From Lysobacter sp. (GTDB lineage: Bacteria > Pseudomonadota > Gammaproteobacteria > Xanthomonadales > Xanthomonadaceae), in the NCBI GenBank assembly GCA_030151365.1, contig JASLDW010000092.1, positions 1 to 64,000 on the forward strand: a stretch of DNA of 64,000 nucleotides. The letters run 5' to 3'. How positions within the stretch are numbered: position 1 is the first letter of the stretch; each line of letters starts with the position of its first letter. The translations under genes and the position numbers were made by a program. The notes beneath the pieces were generated by a model, which was given only the letters and a program-made list of their open reading frames with translations, had not been told where the DNA came from and ran no database searches. Positions 9,252 through 16,840 of the stretch are shown here, piece by piece.

Positions 9252-10042
9252 TGCTGCCAACGCCCGTGCTCCCATGCCAGCCATCTGACCTCGATGCCGC
9301 CATCGTAACGCGGCGTCCACTGCAGCACGACCTGGACCCGCCCCGGGGGCCGATCGGCACGGCTGGCCACCGCGTCGATGTCGTACAGGCCGCTGCCATT
9401 GGCGTTGCCGACCGGCGTTCCCGCCGCCTTGCCCGCGGCCACCAATGCGCTGCGCATCCGCGCGTCGGCGGACGCGATGTCCGGCAATGGACGTCCGCTG
9501 TAGACCGTCAGCTCCGGCGCCAGGCGCGCCAGCGTTTCCGGGGCAACGCCGGGCAGTTGCGACAGCGAGGCGACGTTGAACAGGCGGGTCGGCATGTCGT
9601 TGCCCCCCGCGCCCTCCTGCCGGGACAGGCGCGCCGCGCGCATCGCGCCCACGCCGTTGATCACCGCGGAGATCTGGTCGGGCGGGATGTCCTGCAATTG
9701 CATCAGCGCGCGCAAGACGTCGGGATCGCCGGCATTGAGATCGAACTTGCCCCACTCGTCGCGGATGGTGATGGTCAGTTCGTGGCCGTTGTAATTCCAG
9801 GCGTGCGGCTGGCCGTCGGGTCGCCAACGCTGTTCGCCCAGGCCGGCATCCATGCGGGCGACGGCATAGTTGATTCCGGCGCGCGCCGCGGCCTCCGCTT
9901 CGACGCGATCGCCCAGCGTGGAGGATTGCAAGTGCCGGTTCGACGCCGCCAGCGCCAGCATCGCGATCGCCGCGACCATCAGCGCGATCAGCCACATCAC
10001 CAATGGCAACGCGAATCCGTCGTTGGCCGACCTCGTCTTCAT
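9248..10042 (-). CDS. xpsK: type II secretion minor pseudopilin XpsK/GspK
   Basis: 264 residues. Prepilin-like leader MKTRSANDG followed by the hydrophobic helix FALPLVMWLIALMVA. The position-5 Glu of ordinary pseudopilins is absent, as is normal for GspK at the pseudopilus tip. The large globular domain includes a helix-hairpin-helix-like stretch (VASLSQLPGVAPETLARLAP). GspK caps the GspI-J-K tip complex that starts pseudopilus assembly. Start and stop overlap the neighbours by 4 bases. Processing needs a prepilin peptidase (XpsO/PilD), which is not encoded here. Confidence 0.93.
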   Translation of the reverse strand: MKTRSANDGFALPLVMWLIALMVAAIAMLALAASNRHLQSSTLGDRVEAEAAARAGINYAVARMDAGLGEQRWRPDGQPHAWNYNGHELTITIRDEWGKFDLNAGDPDVLRALMQLQDIPPDQISAVINGVGAMRAARLSRQEGAGGNDMPTRLFNVASLSQLPGVAPETLARLAPELTVYSGRPLPDIASADARMRSALVAAGKAAGTPVGNANGSGLYDIDAVASRADRPPGRVQVVLQWTPRYDGGIEVRWLAWEHGRWQQ

Positions 10043-10674
10043 TGCCCGCCGCTTCCCGACAGCGGCAGGCGCACGCGGATCGGCGGCCACTGCGGACCCG
10101 ACACCGGCGTCACCGCGACCTCGATCCATTCCGGCAATACGCCCGGCGTCGCCCAGCGCGAATTCCACTCGGTGATTTTCCCGTCCGGGCCATGCCCGCG
10201 ATACCGGAAGCGCACCTGCTTCAGGCCATCGGCCACCGTGGTTTGCGGACCCGGTTCGCAATCGCGGAACTCGCCGCGATCGCGCGGCGCACCCGCGCGC
10301 AAGCACAGCGCCACGCCATCGCGCCCCTGCACCGCCTGCAGGGTCTGGCGGAATGTCCCGCCGGCGCCGACATAGGCGCGCACGTTGCCGACATAGGCCA
10401 TCTTGCGATCGGTGCCGATGAACAGCACTTCGCTGCCGTCGCCGGCGAGGAACGGCGTCGGCGTGATCGCGGCCAGGCGTTCGCGAATCGCGGTGGAAGC
10501 CGCGTCGCGGACCTCGGCCTGGCGAATCTGGCGATCGCTGCGTTCGCGCCCCATCCACAGGCCGCGCAGGGAAGCGCCGGTCAGCGTGATCGCCAGCGCC
10601 AGCAGCACCGTGGCCAGCAGCAGTTCCAGCAGGGTGAAACCGCGTTGCGCATGCAGGGGCGGACGCATCGTCAT
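10039..10674 (-). CDS. xpsJ: type II secretion minor pseudopilin XpsJ/GspJ
   Basis: 211 residues. Leader ending QRG, then FTLLELLLATVLLALAI, the type IV-like prepilin cleavage site with Glu at mature position 5. The remainder is a beta-rich domain with two Cys (CLRAG, CEPGP) about 20 residues apart. GspJ joins GspI and GspK in the tip complex. The ATG overlaps the xpsI stop by 4 bases, and an in-frame second ATG follows two codons later (MTM). Confidence 0.93.
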   Translation of the reverse strand: MTMRPPLHAQRGFTLLELLLATVLLALAITLTGASLRGLWMGRERSDRQIRQAEVRDAASTAIRERLAAITPTPFLAGDGSEVLFIGTDRKMAYVGNVRAYVGAGGTFRQTLQAVQGRDGVALCLRAGAPRDRGEFRDCEPGPQTTVADGLKQVRFRYRGHGPDGKITEWNSRWATPGVLPEWIEVAVTPVSGPQWPPIRVRLPLSGSGGQ

Positions 10675-11090
10675 GGCGGCGCCGCTCCCGGCGGTTTCGG
10701 TGTCGGCGGGCGCAGCGTGCGGGTGTCGAACGATCGTTCGGCATCGCCATCCATCCAGCTCAGGCGCATCCGCACTTCCAGCAAGCCGCCACCGTTGCCG
10801 TTGTTGCGCGCGTTCACCACGCCCGCCGGATCGGTCCACGGCACGACCTCGCGACGCCAGCGGAACGCATGGTCCGGCGTCTCGCCGGCCTGCACCCCCG
10901 CGACCAGCGGCTGCGCCAGCGCTTCGTCGGACAGGCTCTGCGCCCACAACGCCGCGCGGGCATGCGCGTCCGACCACGCCGCCTGGCGATAGGCGCGACT
11001 GGCGATCGACAGGCACATCGTCAACGCCAGCGCCATCAACGCGAACGCCACGATCAGTTCGATCAGGGTGAAACCGCGCTGCCGCGTCAT
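10671..11090 (-). CDS. xpsI: type II secretion minor pseudopilin XpsI/GspI
   Basis: 139 residues, the usual GspI size. Short leader MTRQRG, then FTLIELIVAFALMALALTM with Glu5, a prepilin peptidase substrate. The globular part contains WAQSLSDEALAQP, resembling GspI proteins, and the tail is Pro-rich. GspI nucleates the pseudopilus tip with GspJ and GspK. Both ends overlap neighbouring genes by 4 bases. Confidence 0.92.
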   Translation of the reverse strand: MTRQRGFTLIELIVAFALMALALTMCLSIASRAYRQAAWSDAHARAALWAQSLSDEALAQPLVAGVQAGETPDHAFRWRREVVPWTDPAGVVNARNNGNGGGLLEVRMRLSWMDGDAERSFDTRTLRPPTPKPPGAAPP

Positions 11091-11539
11091 GGCGCGGAAT
11101 CCCGCTGCAACACCACTTCGCCGGTGATCCAGTTGACGTCGCTGCGCCAGCGCTGGCCGTTGCGTTCGAGGGTGACGCGGCCGCCACTGGATGCGCCATC
11201 GGGGAAAAACACGATCGCGCCCTGTTGCGGACTCGATGACAGCTCGCGCGCGCCCGTCATCGAAACCTCGAGATCCGCATCGAGCGGATGCATGTTCCGC
11301 CCCGCCACATACCAGCGATGCTGTTTCGGCTCCAGCACGAAGCGCTGCGGCACCTGGCTGCGCATCGCTTCGATGCGCGCCTGGCGCAGGCCCATCGCGA
11401 TCTGCTGCGCGGCGTCGCGCAGGCGCTGGCCGCCGCTGTTGCGCGAGATGGTCGACGCCACCAGCGCGGTCGCGATCGCCACCAGCGCCATCACCAGCAT
11501 GATCTCGATCAGGGTGAAGCCATGTTGCGCGCGCGACAT
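11087..11539 (-). CDS. xpsH: type II secretion minor pseudopilin XpsH/GspH
   Basis: 150 residues. Leader MSRAQHG followed by FTLIEIMLVMALVAIATAL with Glu5. The globular domain has the GspH/FimT feature of an early Arg-rich helix (LRQARIEAMRSQVPQRFVLE) followed by IVFFPDGASSGG, a typical GspH C-terminal motif. GspH connects the tip complex to the major pseudopilin GspG. It begins 15 bases after the xpsG stop and overlaps xpsI by 4 bases. Confidence 0.93.
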   Translation of the reverse strand: MSRAQHGFTLIEIMLVMALVAIATALVASTISRNSGGQRLRDAAQQIAMGLRQARIEAMRSQVPQRFVLEPKQHRWYVAGRNMHPLDADLEVSMTGARELSSSPQQGAIVFFPDGASSGGRVTLERNGQRWRSDVNWITGEVVLQRDSAP

Positions 11540-11554
11540 CTCTTCAGCCGCGCG

Positions 11555-12010
11555 TCATTCCGAAGACAGGTCGGCATCGACACTGGTTCCGCCCGGTGCG
11601 CCGTCGCGGCCGAGGCTGGTCAGCGTGAACGGCTTGCCGTTCTGCCCGGGCACCTGGTACTGCAGGTCGTGGCCCCACGGATCCTTGAGATCGGACTCTT
11701 TCGCATAGGGGCCGAGCCAGCCGACGGCGCCGCTCGACGGCGCCTTCGCCAATTCGTCGAGCTTGGCCGGGATGTGGCCGGTATCGGCCTTGAACTGTTC
11801 GATCTTGTCGGCGGTGGTCTGCAATTGCGCCTTGGCGAGATTGACCTTGGCGCGATCGCTGCCGCCGAGGATGCGCGATGCCGCGAACGCCACGATCGCG
11901 CCGATCAGCATCACCACCAGGATGATTTCGATGAGGGTGAAGCCGCCTTGCTGGCGGGCGGACGCCGACATGGCGGGACGGTGGCGGAAATCGTTGGGCA
12001 TGGCATTCAT
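11555..12010 (-). CDS. xpsG: type II secretion major pseudopilin XpsG/GspG
   Basis: 151 residues. The leader is rather long (about 24 residues, ending RQQGG) before FTLIEIILVVMLIGAIVAF. The ATG at 12010 overlaps the xpsF stop by 4 bases; an internal ATG at 12001 or 11971 would give a shorter leader. The C-terminal part carries the calcium-site pattern of GspG: KDPWGHDLQYQVP, SLGRDGAPGG and a final DADLSSE. It polymerises into the pseudopilus that pushes substrates through the secretin. Confidence 0.95.
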   Translation of the reverse strand: MNAMPNDFRHRPAMSASARQQGGFTLIEIILVVMLIGAIVAFAASRILGGSDRAKVNLAKAQLQTTADKIEQFKADTGHIPAKLDELAKAPSSGAVGWLGPYAKESDLKDPWGHDLQYQVPGQNGKPFTLTSLGRDGAPGGTSVDADLSSE

Positions 12011-13224
12011 CCGATGACGGAGGTGAGGTCGTAGAGGGGAACGAGGATCGACATGACGACGGCGCCGATCAGCACGAACATCAGCACGGTGACGGCCGGC
12101 ACCAGCGCGGCGAGCACGCGATCGAGCCGGGTGCGGATGTCGGCGGCCAGCGTGTCGGACGCCTTCAGCAGCATGCGGTCGAGTTCGCCGGCCTCTTCGC
12201 CGATGCGCGCCATCTGCAGCGGCAGGCGCGGGAAATGCGGCTCCGACGACCACGCGTCGGAAAAGCGCGTGCCGCTGCGCACGAGGTCGTCGACGCGCGC
12301 GGCGGAATCGAGGAATTGTCCGTTCGACAGCACCGCGCGCGAAATCCGCAATCCCTGCACCAGGTGGACGCCGCTCGCCAGCAAGGTCGCCAGCGTGCGC
12401 AGGTAGCGCTCCGCTTCCATCTTCGCCAGCAGCGGGCCGATCCAGCGCGTCGACAGCAGTCGCTGTTCGACCAGGCGCTTCGAGGCCGGCTGCTTCAGCC
12501 AGACATTGAACACGAGCAGCGCCGCGAACACGATGCCCGCGATCACCATCCACCAGCGGCGCACCGCCATGCCGAGGCCGAGCACGATCTTCGAGAACCA
12601 CGGCAGCTCGGCGTGCAGGTTGGCGTACATGTCGGCGAATTGCGGCACCACGTAGGCGAGCAGGAACGCCATCGACAACAGCACCGTCACCAGCAGGATC
12701 ACCGGATACACCAGCGCATTGATCACGTTGCGGCGGAATTCGGACGCGCGCTCCAGGTGCTCGGCGAGTCGCGCCAGCACCTGCGGCAGCACGCCGCCCG
12801 CCTCGCCGGCGCGCACCATCGCGCAATACATCGTCGAGAAGATTTGCGGATGGCGGCCCAGCGCATCGCTGAGGGCCGAACCGCCGCGCACTTGGTCGCG
12901 CACGTCGCCAACGGCGGCGGTGAGCGCGGGATTGCCGCCGGCATCGAAGAGGATGCCGAGCGCGCGATCGAGCGGCTGTCCCGCCGACAACAGCGTCGAC
13001 AACTGCTCGGTCAGTGCCACCAGTTCCGGCAGGCGCACGCGGTTGCGCGCCTTGCGCCAGTTCCAGCCGATGCCGTGCAGGCCGCCGGCGCCGCTCGGCG
13101 CGATGTCCATCGGCACCCAACCCTTGGCCTGCAGCGCCTCGACCACTTGCGCCTGCGCCGCGGCCTCGAGGGTTCCCGATTGCAACTTGCCCGATCCATC
13201 CAGCGCGCGGAAATCGAATTGCAT
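12007..13224 (-). CDS. xpsF: type II secretion inner-membrane platform protein XpsF/GspF
   Basis: 405 residues, the typical GspF length. Two repeated T2SF domains (residues about 65-190 and 270-395), each followed by hydrophobic segments. Three membrane helices are apparent (about 168-195, 215-240 and 370-395). Conserved GspF phrases are present: LTEQLSTLLSAGQPLDRAL, MVRAGEAGGVLP and RIGEEAGELDRML. It is the polytopic core around which XpsE works. The ATG shares one base with the xpsE stop (TGATG). Confidence 0.95.
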   Translation of the reverse strand: MQFDFRALDGSGKLQSGTLEAAAQAQVVEALQAKGWVPMDIAPSGAGGLHGIGWNWRKARNRVRLPELVALTEQLSTLLSAGQPLDRALGILFDAGGNPALTAAVGDVRDQVRGGSALSDALGRHPQIFSTMYCAMVRAGEAGGVLPQVLARLAEHLERASEFRRNVINALVYPVILLVTVLLSMAFLLAYVVPQFADMYANLHAELPWFSKIVLGLGMAVRRWWMVIAGIVFAALLVFNVWLKQPASKRLVEQRLLSTRWIGPLLAKMEAERYLRTLATLLASGVHLVQGLRISRAVLSNGQFLDSAARVDDLVRSGTRFSDAWSSEPHFPRLPLQMARIGEEAGELDRMLLKASDTLAADIRTRLDRVLAALVPAVTVLMFVLIGAVVMSILVPLYDLTSVIG

Positions 13225-14900
13225 CACTCGCGATCCGCTTGCGTCACGCGCATCACTTCCTCGAGCGTGGTCAGTCCCGCCAGCGCCTTGCGGATGCCGT
13301 CCTCGGCCATGCTGGCGCTGCCTTCCTCGCGGGCGATGCGTTCCAGTGCGCCGGTCGCGGCGTTCTCCATCACCGCGCGACCCAGCGCATCGCTCATCTT
13401 CACCAGTTCGGCGATGGCGACGCGCCCGCGATACCCGGTCGGCGTCAGCGCCGACGGCACCGGGCGATGCAGCACGATGTCGCCGTGCGGCTGGTAGCGA
13501 CGGAGGTTGAAGCGCTCGATCTCGGCTTCGCTGGCGGGATACGGCTGCGCATGCGTCGGCTCGATCCGGCGCACCAGTCGTTGCGCCAGCAGGGCATTGA
13601 CGGTCGATGCGACCAGATAGTTCTCGATGCCCATGTCGCGCAGGCGCGTCAGGCCGCCCGCTGCGGAATTGGTGTGCAGGGTCGAGAGCACGAGGTGGCC
13701 GGTCAGCGCCGACTGGATCGCCGTCCGCGCGGTCTCGATGTCGCGCATTTCGCCGACCAGGATGATGTCCGGATCCTGGCGCACGATGCTGCGCAGCGCG
13801 TGGGGGAAATCGAGGCCGATCTGCGGCTTCACCTGGATCTGGTTGACGCCGTCCATCCGGTATTCGACCGGATCCTCGACGGTGATGATCTTGACGTGCG
13901 GCGTGTTGAGCTGGCTCAACGCCGCGTATAGCGTCGTGGTCTTGCCGGAACCGGTCGGCCCGGTCACCAGCACGATGCCGTGCGGCTGGCGCAGCACCTC
14001 TTCGAACTGCATGCGCAGATGATCGGAGAACCCCATCTGCGCGAGATCGAACTGCACCGCCTCGCGATCGAGCAGGCGCAGCACCAGCGACTCGCCGTGC
14101 GCGGTCGGGATCGTGCTCGCGCGCAGGTCGAGTTCGCGCCCCTGCACGCGCAACTGGATGCGTCCGTCCTGCGGCAGGCGGCGCTCGGCGATGTCGAGCT
14201 TGGCGAGGATCTTGAAACGGCTCAGCACCGCGGCGGCCAGCGCATGCGGCGGCGCGTCCATCTCCTCGAGCACGCCATCGATGCGATAACGCAATTTCAG
14301 CTGGCGTTCGAACGGTTCGAGATGGATGTCGGACGCGCCGAGTTCGGCGGCACGCTGCAGGATCTGGTTGACGATGCGGATGACCGGCGCTTCCGACGCC
14401 ATGTCGCGCAGGTGCTCGACGTCCTCGAGATCGCCGCCCTCGCCTTCGCCGTCCGCTTCCGCGTCGGGCGTCGCCTCCGGGTACCAGCGATCGAGCAGCG
14501 CGGTCACCGCCGAACGCGGCGCCACCTTGACCTTGAGCGATTGCTCGGTCGCGACCCGCAATGCATCGATCGGCGCCTGCAGGTGCGCCTGCGCCGCCCA
14601 CACTTCCAGGCCATCGGCGTCCATTCGCACCGGCACCAGCTGGAACTGGCGCAGGAAGCGGGTGGACACGGCACTGGTTTCGGGCGCCAGTTCCGGCGCA
14701 TTCGCCGGATCGGCCAACGGCAGTTGCAGCACGCGCGCGGTCGCTGCGGCCTGGCGCTGCTCGGACAGCAGGCCGAGCTTCTCCAGCATCGACAACACGC
14801 CGACACCGGGCTCCTGCAATGCTTCCGCGCGACGCAATTCATCCGGGCGCAGATCGCCGCTTTCCAGCAATGCGGACACGATGGCGGCTTCGGCGTTCAT
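13224..14900 (-). CDS. xpsE: type II secretion ATPase XpsE/GspE
   Basis: 558 residues from the ATG at 14900; an in-frame TTG four codons upstream is less likely. Cytoplasmic hexameric ATPase that drives pseudopilus assembly. N-terminal T2SSE/MshEN-like domain (about 1-140), an acidic linker (141-165), then the secretion ATPase domain: Walker A GPTGSGKT (314-321), Asp box VEDPVEY (341-347), Walker B ILVGEMRD (380-387) and His box STLHTNSAAG (406-415). The four Cys of the zinc-binding tetracysteine motif usual near residue 450-490 are absent: the region reads RRIEPTHAQPYPASE and then LHRPVPSALTPTGYRGR. First gene of the operon, 84 bases downstream of the protease gene. Confidence 0.95.
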   Translation of the reverse strand: MNAEAAIVSALLESGDLRPDELRRAEALQEPGVGVLSMLEKLGLLSEQRQAAATARVLQLPLADPANAPELAPETSAVSTRFLRQFQLVPVRMDADGLEVWAAQAHLQAPIDALRVATEQSLKVKVAPRSAVTALLDRWYPEATPDAEADGEGEGGDLEDVEHLRDMASEAPVIRIVNQILQRAAELGASDIHLEPFERQLKLRYRIDGVLEEMDAPPHALAAAVLSRFKILAKLDIAERRLPQDGRIQLRVQGRELDLRASTIPTAHGESLVLRLLDREAVQFDLAQMGFSDHLRMQFEEVLRQPHGIVLVTGPTGSGKTTTLYAALSQLNTPHVKIITVEDPVEYRMDGVNQIQVKPQIGLDFPHALRSIVRQDPDIILVGEMRDIETARTAIQSALTGHLVLSTLHTNSAAGGLTRLRDMGIENYLVASTVNALLAQRLVRRIEPTHAQPYPASEAEIERFNLRRYQPHGDIVLHRPVPSALTPTGYRGRVAIAELVKMSDALGRAVMENAATGALERIAREEGSASMAEDGIRKALAGLTTLEEVMRVTQADRE

Positions 14901-14929
14901 GATGATGATCAATTGCCCCGGACATGCGA

Positions 14930-14951
14930 ACGGCCTGCGAATGCAGGCCGT
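14930..14951 (-). terminator. hairpin after the first M4 protease gene
   Basis: Perfect 9-base inverted repeat (ACGGCCTGC / GCAGGCCGT) with loop GAAT, between the protease stop (14985) and the xpsE start (14900). No T-run follows on the minus strand, so it is at best a weak or factor-dependent terminator or a 3'-end stabiliser. A near-copy lies after the second protease gene at 16791-16814. Confidence 0.55.
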
Positions 14952-14984
14952 CCGATCATGCCACGTCGCTCATTTGACGGGCAA

Positions 14985-16574
14985 TCAATTGACAGAGACG
15001 GCACTCCACGCCGAAGCGACTGCGTTGTACTGGGTCGAACCGCTGCCGTAGAGATCGCGCGCGGCATTCAGCGTCGCCGTGCGTGCACCCGGATAGGTGG
15101 TGTTGGAGGTCATGTAGGTGGTCAGCGCCTTGTACCAGATCCGCTGCGCCGCATCACGACCGATGCCGCCGGCCGCCGTGTTGCCGTTGCATACCAGTTG
15201 CGACGGCGTGTAGCTGAAGCCGCTCGGATTCACCGCGCCTTGCGCCAGCAGATAGAAGAAATGGTTGCCCACGCCGGAACTGTAGTGCGGGTCGAGGCCG
15301 GAAACGGACGAGCTGTAGCAGTCGGCCGATCCTCCGTCCCGCGACGGCTTGAACATGTAGCGCAGCGCCGTGGTGCCGCTCGGGTTGCTGCGCCAGATCT
15401 TCTCGCCGATCAGGTAGTCGCCCGGGTCGGAGGCATTGTTGGCGTAGAACTCGACCATCGTGCCCATGATGTCGGAGTTCGCCTCGTTGAGGCCGCCGGC
15501 ATCGCCGGTATAGGCCAGGCCGGCGGTCGCTTCGGTCACGCCATGGCTCATTTCATGGCCGGCGACGTCGATCGCCACCACCGGATACCACGTGCTGTCG
15601 CCCTTGCCGTAGGCCATGATCTTGCGCGTGCCGCCATACCAGCCGGCATTGCCGCCTCCGCTGGAGGAGCAGGAGCTGTTGTAGCAGAACACCACGTTGA
15701 CGACGCTGGTCACGCCCTTGCCGTCGTTGAAGATGCCGCTGCGGCCGAAGGTGTTCTTGTAATAGTCCCAGGTCTTGGAGATCCCGTAGTACGCGTCCGC
15801 CGCGGAGCTCACGACACTCGAGGTGCTGTTGTTGCCCCAGATGTTGTCGGCATCGGTCATGATCGCGTTGCGTTCGAGGTAGTACAGGTCGATGTTGCTG
15901 CCGCCGCCATTGCGCGTGTTGCCGTTGCCGCGCGTCGGGTCGGTCATCTGGTACGTGCTGCCCGTGTAATTCGTGGTGATGCCGACATTGCCGACGAACA
16001 GGGTCTTGCCGGTGCCGGTGGCGGCGGCCGTCTCGAACTGGTTCCAGCCGTCCAGCACCTGTCCGGTGCGGGCATCGACGAAATAGCGCATGTCGCCAAA
16101 GCCGTGGTCATTGGTGCCGACGACGTTGATCTCGTAGGCCAGTACCGGCGCCGCGCCGCGCGCGTACACCACCAGGCCCTTGTTGGAGATGTCGCGGACC
16201 GTGCCGTTGAACCTCACGCCGGCGGCCACCTGGGCCGCATCCGCGGACACCGTCGGCTTCAGGCCGGGACGGTTCTTGGACAACAGGGTGTGGCTGGTCT
16301 GCTTGAGGCTGCCGTCCTTCGAATGCACCACCACGTCGCCGCCGATCACCGGCAGGCCGTTGTAGTAGCGATCGAAGCGCACGTGCTCGCTGCCGTCGGC
16401 ATCGACGACCGCATCATGCTGGACGAAGGTGTCGCCGCTGGCGCGGTTGACCCAGCCCGGATGGGAATCGATCAGGCCCTGGGCGCGGCTGGCGGCGAAG
16501 GCGTTCGGCGCAGCCTGGACCGCGGTCGAGGCGAGGATCGTGGCGATGGCGAAACTGATGTGGCGCATTTGCAT
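14985..16574 (-). CDS. secreted M4 (thermolysin-family) metalloprotease, copy 1
   Basis: 529 residues. Start chosen at 16574 because GGGAG lies about 9 bases upstream. Signal peptide 1-21 (ending STAVQA), FTP/PepSY-type inhibitory propeptide (about 25-185), then the M4 catalytic domain. Zinc motif HEMSH (H340, E341, H344) and third ligand Glu in GGLNEANSDI (E364). Later conserved elements are DPHYSSGVGNHFFYLL (containing the catalytic His) and GGIGRDAAQRIWY. A Cys-rich insertion (CYNSSCSSS, about residues 297-305) is absent from copy 2. Sec export followed by the adjacent Xps machine is the likely route. Extracellular proteolysis is the inferred role. Confidence 0.93.
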   Translation of the reverse strand: MQMRHISFAIATILASTAVQAAPNAFAASRAQGLIDSHPGWVNRASGDTFVQHDAVVDADGSEHVRFDRYYNGLPVIGGDVVVHSKDGSLKQTSHTLLSKNRPGLKPTVSADAAQVAAGVRFNGTVRDISNKGLVVYARGAAPVLAYEINVVGTNDHGFGDMRYFVDARTGQVLDGWNQFETAAATGTGKTLFVGNVGITTNYTGSTYQMTDPTRGNGNTRNGGGSNIDLYYLERNAIMTDADNIWGNNSTSSVVSSAADAYYGISKTWDYYKNTFGRSGIFNDGKGVTSVVNVVFCYNSSCSSSGGGNAGWYGGTRKIMAYGKGDSTWYPVVAIDVAGHEMSHGVTEATAGLAYTGDAGGLNEANSDIMGTMVEFYANNASDPGDYLIGEKIWRSNPSGTTALRYMFKPSRDGGSADCYSSSVSGLDPHYSSGVGNHFFYLLAQGAVNPSGFSYTPSQLVCNGNTAAGGIGRDAAQRIWYKALTTYMTSNTTYPGARTATLNAARDLYGSGSTQYNAVASAWSAVSVN

Positions 16575-16705
16575 GGATTGGAACTCCCGGATTCTGGTTA
16601 TCGGAGGCGAGGGGAGACAGCAATGGATCATCAGAAAGGGGCGGACACGGTTCCGCCATCACAAGACAAAGGTGATGGGCGACACAAAATCTGGCCCCGC
16701 GACTT

Positions 16706-16734
16706 CTATAACAGACAAATCCGGCCGGCCTCAA
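16706..16734 (-). promoter_or_regulatory. predicted promoter of M4 protease copy 1
   Basis: On the minus strand, -35 TTGAGG and -10 TTATAG are separated by 17 bases, about 130 bases upstream of the ATG. The bases downstream of the -10 (GAA-T-GCGGGGC) are shared with the region before protease copy 2. The conservation suggests the promoter was duplicated with the gene. Confidence 0.5.
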
Positions 16735-16790
16735 TCCGCCAGGCCCATTCATGAAATTTTTGTAATTTCGCGCCGTCAACCCGACGCAAG

Positions 16791-16814
16791 AACGGCCTGC
16801 ATGCGCAGGCCGTT
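16791..16814 (-). terminator. hairpin after M4 protease copy 2
   Basis: Perfect 10-base inverted repeat (AACGGCCTGC / GCAGGCCGTT) with loop ATGC, 27 bases past the stop of copy 2. It is nearly the same stem as the hairpin after copy 1 at 14930-14951. No T-run follows on the minus strand. Confidence 0.55.
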
Positions 16815-16840
16815 CGATCTTGCCAACGGTTCGCTCGAAC

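Noticed and set aside
13980..16754. Very long plus-strand open frames opposite xpsE and the M4 protease (over 900 codons)
   Set aside because: They are mirror frames of well-supported minus-strand genes in GC-rich DNA, with repetitive low-quality translations (His/Arg/Val/Ala) and no domain; the same applies to the long antisense frames at 40142-43207 and 46805-48640.
14930..16814. The two hairpins after the proteases as classic intrinsic terminators
   Set aside because: Neither stem is followed by a T-run on the coding strand; recorded as hairpins with moderate confidence only.
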